DNA of 12,169 nt from the NCBI GenBank assembly GCA_030740135.1, contig JASLXW010000067.1, positions 1-12,169 on the forward strand. Direction: 5' to 3'. This DNA is from Nitrospinota bacterium (GTDB lineage Bacteria; UBA8248; JACPRG01). A program made the translations under genes and the position numbers. This document shows, piece after piece, positions 6,571 to 12,169 of this stretch; within the stretch, counting starts at the first letter, position 1, and each line of letters begins with the position of its first letter. The notes under the pieces are model-generated. The model did no database searches and was not told where the DNA came from. It saw only the letters and a program-made list of their open reading frames with translations.

Positions 6571-9014
6571 TCGAAAAAGGGGTCCGGACCGGGAATGCGG
6601 GTTCGAATCTCCCCTCCGGAACAACGTTTCGGTGTCTGAGAGAGATCGAGCGAAAGGTTCTGTGGCTGGCCTGCTGGACGATTCACAACGCCAACCATCT
6701 ACGGCCCACGGGCGACGGGCTGAAGGTCGGCGGTCACCAGGCATCTTCGGCTTCGGTTGCCACTTTGATGACAGCGCTCTTCATGAACGTTCGGAACCCT
6801 GAGGATCGCGTGGCGGTAAAACCCCATGCGTCGCCTATCTTCCACGCGATCCAATGCCTGCTTGGGAATCAGACGAAGGAAAAGTTGGAAAATTTCCGTG
6901 GCCTGGGCGGCGCCCAGGCCTATCCCTCGCGGACCAAAGACACCGATGAGGTCGATTTTTCGACGGGCTCTGTCGGTCTTGGGGTGGGTGTCACGTTGTT
7001 CGCATCGCTGGTGCAGGATTATGTTCGCCTCCATCGCCTGGCCGGACCGGACCCCCCGACGGGGCGTATGGTTGCCGTCCTCGGCGATGCCGAGCTGGAT
7101 GAAGGCAACATTTATGAGGCCCTGCTGGAGGGGTGGAAACAAGACGTCCGCAATCTGTGGTGGGTCATCGATTACAACCGGCAAAGCCTTGACGCGATCA
7201 TCAAGGATTTCCATTTCCGGCGAGTCAAGGATCTCTTCGAATCGGTCGGCTGGAAGGTTGTGACCCTCAAGTACGGCAAGCGTTTGCAGGCGGCGTTCGA
7301 AGGCCCGGCGGGTGAAGCGCCGAAGCGCTGGATCGACGACTGTCCCAACCAGCTATATTCCGCGCTCACGTTCAAAGGGGGAGCGGCTTGGCGTGAGCAT
7401 TTGCTCCGCGATCTGAAGGGCGCGCGCGGTCTGAAGCAACTGCTCGAATCTCATGATAACGAGAGCCTGCAACAACTGATGACCAACCTCGGCGGGCATG
7501 ATATGGAAGCCATCCTGGAGGCGTTCCATCGTGTCGAGGACGACACGCCGCACTGCTTCATCGCCTATGCGATCAAGGGTTTTGGACTTCCGCTTGCGGG
7601 TCATAAGGACAACCATGCGGGCCTGATGACCATCGACCAAATGTCCTCGTTCCGACAACTCCATCGCGTTCCCGAAGGCGAGGAATGGAATCCGACCTCC
7701 GGCCTGGATATGGACAGCGAAGCGTATCGCCGATTCCTGGAGGCCGTTCCCTTCAACCAGCGGGGTCCGAAGGATGGCCGTCGTACGGTGATTCCGGTCG
7801 GCAAGCTCCCGACGCCGGCGGGAAAACGGGTGTCTACGCAAACCGCGTTCGGCAGAATTCTCAGTGAGGTTGCGCGCAGAGACGACGAACTGGCCAGGCG
7901 GATTGTGACCGCTTCTCCTGATGTGACAGTGTCCACCAACCTGGGCGGATGGATCAACCTGCGAGGAGTCTTCCACCGCCAACAGCATGCCGACGTGTTC
8001 CGGGACGAAGACGTGGGTTCGGCGCTGAAGTGGGAGCAGTCTCCGAAGGGTCAGCATGTCGAGCTCGGCATCTCGGAGAACAACCTGTTCCTGCTGTTGG
8101 CTGCGCTGGGACTGTCCCATGACCTCTTTGGCGCCAGGCTGCTCCCGGTTGGCGCCTTGTACGATTCTTTCATTCAGCGCGGCCTGGATGCGCTGAACTA
8201 TTCCTGTTATCAGGACGCCCGCTTCTTGCTGGTCGCGACGCCGTCGGGGATCACCCTGGCGCCGGAAGGGGGCGCCCACCAGTCTATCGCCACTCCCCTA
8301 ATCGGCATGGCGCAGGACGGGCTGGCCGCCTTCGAGCCGGCTTTCACCGATGAACTGGCGGCCGTAATGGAATGGTCGCTCGAGTACATCCAGCGAGACG
8401 GCAACGGGCGGTCAGAGACCAACTGGCTACGTGATATTGAAGGGGGGTCCGTCTACCTGCGGCTGTCGTCCCGGTCCCTGAATCAGCCTGATCGTGTGAT
8501 GACCGAAGAAACGCGAGAGGCTGTCATCAACGACGGTTATTGGCTGAAGCCGCCGGCGGATGGTGCGGAGGTCGTAATCGCCTACGCCGGGGCGCTGGCG
8601 CCCGAGGCGATCGAGGCGCACCGCCAGATCCTGGATGACGTACCCGAGGCCGGCCTTCTTGCGGTGACATCCGCGGACCGGTTGAACGCCGGTTGGAACG
8701 CCGCCGAACAGGCGCGCCAGTCCGGAAATAAGTATGCACGTTCGCACATCGAGCGGTTGCTCTCTCCACTGGCGGCGGACGCCGGGATTGTCACGGTGCT
8801 CGATGGACACCCCGCCACGGTGGCTTGGCTTGGCTCAGTGCACGGCCATAAAATGCGGGCGCTGGGCGTAGAGCATTTCGGCGAGAGCGGCGACCTGGGA
8901 GGGCTTTACAGGAATTACCGGATCGACACCGCTGCCATCCTTGACGCCTGTACGGCGGTTTGCCTCGATCAAGTGTCCAGCCGTCCGGTGTCCGCGTCCC
9001 GAAGGGATGATTGA
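6555..9014 (+). CDS. Homodimeric-type 2-oxoacid dehydrogenase E1 (AceE/MdeB-like), thiamine-diphosphate dependent
   Basis: The 819-residue protein aligns from memory along the length of AceE, the pyruvate dehydrogenase E1 of the single-chain type. Landmarks include NHLRP and KVGGH (about 47-61, His61), VKPHASP (88-94, His91), the diphosphate-binding GDAELDEGN (177-185) ending in WWVIDYN (Asn208), GHKDNHAGL (349-357, His354), ELGISENN (503-510, Glu508, cofactor-activating), PEGGAHQS (His575) and the family C-terminal FGESGDLGGLYRNYRID. E1 decarboxylates a 2-oxoacid and passes the acyl group to a lipoyl E2; the related MdeB acts on 2-oxobutyrate. No E2 or E3 is present here. The first 25 or so residues match nothing I recognise, and the recognisable family sequence starts at LREIERKVLW. 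Two starts are possible: ATG 6555 (GAGG 10 bases upstream) or ATG 6567, coupled to the preceding short frame. Its codon choice looks less GGG-rich than its neighbours', consistent with separate ancestry. Confidence 0.85.
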   Translation: MSREMIEKGVRTGNAGSNLPSGTTFRCLREIERKVLWLACWTIHNANHLRPTGDGLKVGGHQASSASVATLMTALFMNVRNPEDRVAVKPHASPIFHAIQCLLGNQTKEKLENFRGLGGAQAYPSRTKDTDEVDFSTGSVGLGVGVTLFASLVQDYVRLHRLAGPDPPTGRMVAVLGDAELDEGNIYEALLEGWKQDVRNLWWVIDYNRQSLDAIIKDFHFRRVKDLFESVGWKVVTLKYGKRLQAAFEGPAGEAPKRWIDDCPNQLYSALTFKGGAAWREHLLRDLKGARGLKQLLESHDNESLQQLMTNLGGHDMEAILEAFHRVEDDTPHCFIAYAIKGFGLPLAGHKDNHAGLMTIDQMSSFRQLHRVPEGEEWNPTSGLDMDSEAYRRFLEAVPFNQRGPKDGRRTVIPVGKLPTPAGKRVSTQTAFGRILSEVARRDDELARRIVTASPDVTVSTNLGGWINLRGVFHRQQHADVFRDEDVGSALKWEQSPKGQHVELGISENNLFLLLAALGLSHDLFGARLLPVGALYDSFIQRGLDALNYSCYQDARFLLVATPSGITLAPEGGAHQSIATPLIGMAQDGLAAFEPAFTDELAAVMEWSLEYIQRDGNGRSETNWLRDIEGGSVYLRLSSRSLNQPDRVMTEETREAVINDGYWLKPPADGAEVVIAYAGALAPEAIEAHRQILDDVPEAGLLAVTSADRLNAGWNAAEQARQSGNKYARSHIERLLSPLAADAGIVTVLDGHPATVAWLGSVHGHKMRALGVEHFGESGDLGGLYRNYRIDTAAILDACTAVCLDQVSSRPVSASRRDD
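6591..6626 (+). other. tRNA T-arm/acceptor-like fragment inside the E1 gene's 5' end
   Basis: The segment reads GCGGGTTCGAATCTCCC followed by CTCCGGAAC. It has the invariant TTCGAAT loop of a tRNA T-arm with a mostly pairable 5-bp stem (one C-C mismatch and one G-U pair) and an acceptor-like tail. No D-arm or anticodon arm can be folded upstream, so it is not an intact tRNA. It codes for residues about 12-24 of the E1 (NAGSNLPS), a peptide typical of translated tRNA ends. This could be a scar of integration at a tRNA gene or a coincidence. Confidence 0.3.
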
Positions 9015-9092
9015 ACGAAGAGAGACGGCCCGGGGTTGTTGGGAATTCCCGCTTTGGCTGAAACCGCCTGCGGATAGAGGGGGTGATTTCGA

Positions 9093-10109
9093 TTGAAATT
9101 TAGCGTCCAGTTGCCCACCTGCACGGAAGGGCTGGTCAATCCCATTCCCTTCGCCCGGCCGGAGGAGTTCGTCACCCTGGCGCGGGACGCGGAGAGGCTG
9201 GGGTATGACGGCGTTTTCGGCAACGACCACATCACGCCGGCCCCTTACGTGCGAAAGGAGTTCCCGGAACCGCCCAACTTCTACGAGGTTCTGATCACAC
9301 TGGCGACGGTTGGCGCCCATACAAAGACGATTCGCCTGGGGACGGCGGTGATCATGGTCCCGGTGCGCGACCCGGTTCTGCTGGCGAAGCAGGCGGCCAC
9401 GCTGGACCGGCTCACGGGCGGCCGGCTGACACTGGCGGTGGGCATCGGGGCTTATCGGGAGGAGTTTCTCGCCAACTGCCCGAGGATGAGGCATGTGCGG
9501 CGGGGGGGCCTGCTGGACGAATCGCTGGCGGCGCTGCGGGTCCTTTTCACCGAGCGGAACGCGACCTTCGAGGGAAAACACATCGCCTTCCGGGACATCG
9601 CCATGCGGCCCAAACCCGTTCAGGACCCGTTTCCCATCTACGTGGGCGGCCACAACATCGACGTCATCCGGCGCGCGGCGAAGCACGGACAAGGCTGGCT
9701 GCCTGGCTGGAGGCCCTTCGCGGAGATCAAGGAGCGCGTGGCGCTGTTCCGGAAGTTCACCGAGGAGGCCGGGCGCGAGCCGTCCGAGGTGGAGGCGGCG
9801 ATCCAGTTGACCCTCTTTCTGGGAAAGACGCTGGAGGAGGCGCAGGCCGGGTACGGCAAAACGGGGATGGTCGCCCACCGGAAGTCGCTGACGCACTCCG
9901 GGCGCGATCCCGCCCTTGCCATGACGAACAACCTGATCGGCAGCCCCGCCAGCGTGATGGAGCAGCTCGCGTTTCTGGATGAGGCCGGCGTGGACCAGAT
10001 CACGGCGATCCAGTTCCCTTCCCACACGGTCGAGGAAATGCGCGAGCAGATGGCGTGGTTCGCCGAGGAAGTCATCGCGCCGTTCCGGGGCGGGTCGAGA
10101 GTCGATTGA
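9093..10109 (+). CDS. LLM-class flavin/F420-dependent oxidoreductase
   Basis: The 338-residue protein is a luciferase-like TIM-barrel enzyme, resembling the F420-dependent group rather than bacterial luciferase. Features are the opening MKFSVQLPT, the bulge region GNDHI (43-47), LGTAV (82-86), the family signature LDRLTGGRLTLAVGIGAY (104-121), RPKPVQ (172-177), PIYVGGHN (181-188) and GWLPGW (201-206). These enzymes move hydride from reduced F420 or FMNH2 to a small organic substrate or use it for oxygenation. The substrate is unknown, and cofactor choice cannot be proven by eye. The start is TTG at 9093 preceded by GAGGGGGTG at a good distance. It lies 78 bp after the E1 gene and 61 bp before a second LLM gene, so it probably belongs to the same operon. 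The large antiparallel frame (8835-10133) is a shadow. Confidence 0.87.
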   Translation: MKFSVQLPTCTEGLVNPIPFARPEEFVTLARDAERLGYDGVFGNDHITPAPYVRKEFPEPPNFYEVLITLATVGAHTKTIRLGTAVIMVPVRDPVLLAKQAATLDRLTGGRLTLAVGIGAYREEFLANCPRMRHVRRGGLLDESLAALRVLFTERNATFEGKHIAFRDIAMRPKPVQDPFPIYVGGHNIDVIRRAAKHGQGWLPGWRPFAEIKERVALFRKFTEEAGREPSEVEAAIQLTLFLGKTLEEAQAGYGKTGMVAHRKSLTHSGRDPALAMTNNLIGSPASVMEQLAFLDEAGVDQITAIQFPSHTVEEMREQMAWFAEEVIAPFRGGSRVD

Positions 10110-10158
10110 CCCACGCTCAGAATGACATGTCAACCGTGAAATCCCCTTGAGGGCAATT

Positions 10159-10162
10159 GGAG
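10159..10162 (+). promoter_or_regulatory. Ribosome binding site that fixes the start of the second LLM gene
   Basis: GGAG stands 8 bases before GTG at 10171. An upstream in-frame TTG at 10147 has no such site, and its extra eight residues do not resemble the family start, so GTG 10171 is preferred. Confidence 0.6.
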
Positions 10163-10170
10163 AATGCTAC

Positions 10171-11220
10171 GTGCCACGTAAGGAGATCACCTTCGACCTG
10201 GGGTTCAGCTCGCGGACGGTTTCGTCTTATCCCGTCGAGCGGCGGATTGGAATCATCGAGATGGCCGAAGACCTTGGCTTCGATCGGCTTTGGCACTCGA
10301 ACGAAAAGTTTGGGTGGGACATGATCGCCTCGATGACGCTGACGGCGGCTCAGACCGAAAGGATTGGCATCGGCGCGGCCCTGGTCGACCCTTTCAGCGT
10401 CCATCCTTGTATTTCGGCGGCGGCCATCTCCACCGTAGACGAGATTTCGGGCGGACGCGTGGTCATGGGGATCGGGGCCGGCGGGGCCGGTTTTCCCGTG
10501 ATGGGCGTCTCGCGCGCGAAACCCGCAACGGCCATCCGTGAGGCGATCGAGGTCATGCGGGGGATGTGGCGGGGCGAGACTGTCACGGTCGAGGGAGAGG
10601 TGATCCGTTGCAAGGCCGGACGTCTTCACTACCGATCCCGTCCCGATATCCCTGTCGTCATCGCCACGCGAGGCAGGGCGGTCTTAGGGTTGGCGGGGGA
10701 GGTGGGAGACGGCGCGATGCTGGCCACCCTCGCCCGGGCGCAGGACGTAAGACGGGCCATCGATCTCGTGGCCGAAGGCGCGAAGAAGACCGGACGCCGC
10801 ATCGAGGACATCGAGATCATCTCGCGCGTGGACACCTGCGTACACCCGGAGCGCGAAAAGGCCCGCGAGGGTGTCAAGCAGATGATCGCCTTTCTGCTCT
10901 GGACCAGTTACCCCAACCGGGACTTCGTCACGCGGTGCGGCCTGACAGTGCCCGACAAGTTGGAATCGATGATCGCCGTTCGCGATTACGAGTTGATGTA
11001 CGAGGCGGGTCCGCTGGTGCCGGAGGAATTCGTGGACGCGTTCGCCTGGGCCGGCACGCCCGAGGACGTGGCCTCGCAGATTGCAAAATTCGCTGCCATC
11101 GGCGTCCGTCGCTTCGGATGTTGGGCCTTGATCCCCCCTGGCGGAGACCTGGAATCCGAAATCGAGCTGATCGCGGAGGAAGTTATTCCACGCGTTCGTA
11201 AGAGGTCATCCACAGATTGA
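10171..11220 (+). CDS. LLM-class oxidoreductase, methylene-tetrahydromethanopterin reductase (Mer)-like
   Basis: The protein of 349 residues from GTG 10171 is a second luciferase-like TIM-barrel enzyme, closest in motif pattern to the Mer branch of F420-dependent reductases. Visible features are the start ITFDLGFSSR, IGIGAALVDPFSVHP (65-79), the signature AISTVDEISGGRVVMGIGAG (85-104) and PVVIATRGRAVLGLAGEVGD (161-180), which corresponds to the P-hydrophobic-A-x-GP-x-L-A-G-ADG segment of Mer-like proteins. Being Mer-like does not make it a true one-carbon enzyme; most bacterial members act on unknown substrates. It is only distantly similar to the preceding LLM protein, so the pair is not a recent tandem duplication. 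It is the last gene of the plus-strand run; the next gene begins over 560 bp later. Confidence 0.85.
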   Translation: MPRKEITFDLGFSSRTVSSYPVERRIGIIEMAEDLGFDRLWHSNEKFGWDMIASMTLTAAQTERIGIGAALVDPFSVHPCISAAAISTVDEISGGRVVMGIGAGGAGFPVMGVSRAKPATAIREAIEVMRGMWRGETVTVEGEVIRCKAGRLHYRSRPDIPVVIATRGRAVLGLAGEVGDGAMLATLARAQDVRRAIDLVAEGAKKTGRRIEDIEIISRVDTCVHPEREKAREGVKQMIAFLLWTSYPNRDFVTRCGLTVPDKLESMIAVRDYELMYEAGPLVPEEFVDAFAWAGTPEDVASQIAKFAAIGVRRFGCWALIPPGGDLESEIELIAEEVIPRVRKRSSTD

Positions 11221-11786
11221 CACAGACATTCTGAACAGGATGTTGTTTAGACTTGTGAGTTTCTTGTGCGCGTGCGGTCCTGAGAAAAGATGCGATAATT
11301 TTTTTGGAAGAACGCGTTATCGTTGAGATGTGATGCGGTTGAGCCGGCCCATTGATCTGTGGTCAGTGCCTGCCCCAGTAATCGGAGTGGGCGGACCCCG
11401 GACGAGTCGACGGCACCCCGTCCTGACGGGGTCCGGAAGGAGCACAAGGTTCTTGCGGCCCCGATGCGCGAAGAGCAAGAGCATTATGGTTATCTGGGTT
11501 TTTCCTCACCAATCTCTTGTAGAGTCCAATGCTCTCGGAATTGGCGCAAAAGGGCCGAGAGGGGATTTTCTCGAGACCTTAATCCCGCTCCATGGTGTCA
11601 AATCGAGGGCGAGGCTGATGATTTTAGCAGGGCGTTGGGGGCCCGTCTGTCGCGGGTTTTAACGAATCGGAAATCATCGGTAGGGAGTTAGGGAGGCGAA
11701 AAGCCTTGGTATTCAGGGTTTCCAGTTCCGGAGAGTGTTTGAAGGGGCTGGAAGGTCGGAAGTTGACAAGCAGGAAAGGAGCCGTC
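11221..11786 (+). other. Non-coding stretch with several alternative stem-loops
   Basis: I find no convincing protein here; short frames on both strands have no recognisable motif or ribosome site. Structure is present. A 9-bp perfect stem pairs 11392-11400 with 11427-11435. Its 3' arm can instead pair with 11415-11422 in a tight hairpin spanning 11415-11432. Further on, 11532-11538 pairs with 11555-11561 (7 bp), and the second arm can instead pair with 11568-11573. A run of seven T at 11299-11305 has no GC-rich stem before it, so it is not a good terminator. The stretch could be a transcribed leader, an RNA gene or decayed coding or mobile DNA. Confidence 0.4.
11415..11432 (+). other. Perfect GC-rich hairpin with a competing partner upstream
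   Basis: The arms ACCCCGTC (11415-11422) and GACGGGGT (11425-11432) are perfect complements with a two-base centre, folding as about 6-7 bp with a small loop. The right arm also completes a 9-bp stem with 11392-11400. No T-run follows, so it does not look like an intrinsic terminator. Confidence 0.45.
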
Positions 11787-12112
11787 ATGGGTAAGTCTTG
11801 CAGGGAGGCCGGCCGATTTTCGAGATTCTTTTTGATGATGTGCCTGTCCCTCGTTTTCCTGAGCGCCCCGTTGTTCGCGACGCTTGCGGAGGCACAGGGG
11901 GTCAGGTCACCGTTCCCAACGTTCTGGGCCAGCGGTTGCCGAACGCTCAGAGGGCGCTGAAGAGACGAGGTCTCCGCACCCGTGTGACGGGGCAGGTCAC
12001 CACGCGGAAGCGCAGAAAGAGCGGGACCGTGGCCCGGCAGAACCCCGGTTCCGGTCGGCGCGTGCGGCGGGGATCTACGGTCACGCTGACGCCGTTCCAC
12101 TTTCGGCGGTAG
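11787..12112 (+). pseudogene. Small secreted single-PASTA-domain protein, split by a frameshift
   Basis: The frame from ATG 11787 (ribosome site AGGAAAGGAG, 5 bases away) encodes a clear signal peptide: a basic start (KSCREAGRFSR), a hydrophobic core (FFLMMCLSLVFLSAPLFATL) and an AEA cleavage motif. After the G run at 11897-11901 this frame makes no sense and stops at 11960. The other frame continues with a PASTA domain: TVPNVLGQRLPNAQRALKRR, then SGTVARQNPGSGRRVRRGST and VTLTP, ending at TAG 12110-12112. One extra G in the five-G run would join the two as AEAQGGQVTVPNVLG, giving a 108-residue precursor. PASTA domains bind peptidoglycan fragments or beta-lactams in kinases and penicillin-binding proteins; here a small exported, very arginine-rich protein is implied. 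The break may be a real mutation, a slippage switch or a sequencing error. Confidence 0.75.
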
Positions 12113-12122
12113 TGAAAGATAG

Positions 12123-12141
12123 CAGGTTGCGGAAAAACTCC
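12123..12141 (+). repeat. Terminal inverted repeat of a second IS element
   Basis: CAGGTTGCGGAAAAACTCC on the plus strand matches the left IS end (419-437, minus strand) at 17 of 19 positions. It is preceded by TAG, as the left copy is preceded by TAA, so the similarity may extend a few bases further. It begins 10 bases after the PASTA stop codon. Confidence 0.65.
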
Positions 12142-12169
12142 GATGGGTTGGTGTTTTGGCCAAGATTCG
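12123..12169 (+). mobile_element. Start of a second IS5/IS1182-type element (runs off the right edge)
   Basis: Only the terminal repeat and 28 more bases are inside the window, so no transposase can be seen. The orientation of the repeat means that the element, if complete, extends to the right. It mirrors the left element, which extends to the left. A solitary repeat or a MITE-like remnant is also possible. Confidence 0.5.

Noticed and set aside
7353..8279. A 308-codon minus-strand open frame opposite the E1 gene
   Set aside because: The opposite strand carries conserved thiamine-enzyme motifs throughout; this frame shows none.
8835..10133. A 432-codon minus-strand open frame opposite the first LLM gene
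   Set aside because: It overlaps the end of the E1 gene and all of a well-supported LLM gene. It is arginine/histidine/leucine-rich and has no recognisable domain.
10147..10170. TTG at 10147 as the start of the second LLM gene
   Set aside because: It has no ribosome site, and the extra eight residues do not look like the family. GTG 10171 has GGAG at 8 bases.
11230..11252. Stem-loop CTGAACA...TGTTTAG after the last LLM gene as a terminator
   Set aside because: It is a weak 7-bp AT-rich stem with a G-U pair and no T-run; it does not meet the pattern of an intrinsic terminator.
11763..11768. A perfect TTGACA as a -35 box for the PASTA gene
   Set aside because: At 17-base spacing the -10 position would fall on the start codon itself (CATGGG), so it cannot serve that gene in the usual way.
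1..12169. CRISPR array, toxin-antitoxin, restriction or phage genes
   Set aside because: No regularly spaced repeats, nuclease, methylase, integrase or structural phage motifs were seen on either strand.

Overview
The window is GC-rich bacterial DNA carrying a metabolic accessory or near-core segment, not a classical defence, phage or CRISPR locus. Two tandem luciferase-like (F420/flavin-type) oxidoreductases, a glycine-reductase-type GrdE-like proprotein, an orphan AceE/MdeB-like E1 enzyme and DUF772-type IS elements suggest an uncultured, environmental, high-GC Gram-negative-like lineage (Rokubacteria, NC10, Tectomicrobia or deltaproteobacterial relatives are the sort of host I would expect). 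That placement is inference only; no rRNA or marker gene is present.

Layout. At 1-437 is the 5' part of an IS5/IS1182-superfamily element. Its transposase reads leftward out of the window from 349, and its terminal repeat abuts the stop codon of the next gene. From 438 to 3810 three genes lie on the minus strand: a GrdE-like component-B proprotein, a GH15-type six-hairpin glycosidase with only a catalytic domain, and a small VOC-fold metalloprotein. A divergent promoter region (3811-3979) separates them from a plus-strand run: an M24 metallopeptidase (Xaa-Pro aminopeptidase-like), a threonine-synthase-like PLP enzyme, the beheaded start of a luciferase-like gene, an 819-residue homodimeric-type 2-oxoacid dehydrogenase E1, and two complete luciferase-like monooxygenases. 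A 566-bp non-coding stretch (11221-11786) with several alternative stem-loops follows. Next is a small secreted PASTA protein whose signal peptide and PASTA domain lie in different reading frames. At 12123 a second IS terminal repeat begins, matching the first at 17 of 19 positions and facing out of the window.

How the parts may work together. M24 and the threonine-synthase-like gene are 19 bp apart and probably cotranscribed. The PLP enzyme (threonine/2-oxobutyrate chemistry) next to an E1 related to MdeB (2-oxobutyrate dehydrogenase E1) hints at a 2-oxoacid catabolic module, but no E2 or E3 is visible. The E1 gene also looks like a later insertion: it follows a nine- to ten-codon remnant of a luciferase-like gene start and a tRNA T-arm-like sequence. 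The most interesting signals are these insertion scars, the two outward-facing IS ends bracketing about 11.7 kb, the GrdE-like gene without its selenoprotein partner, and the frame-split PASTA gene. I see no clear evidence of a wholly new multi-gene system.
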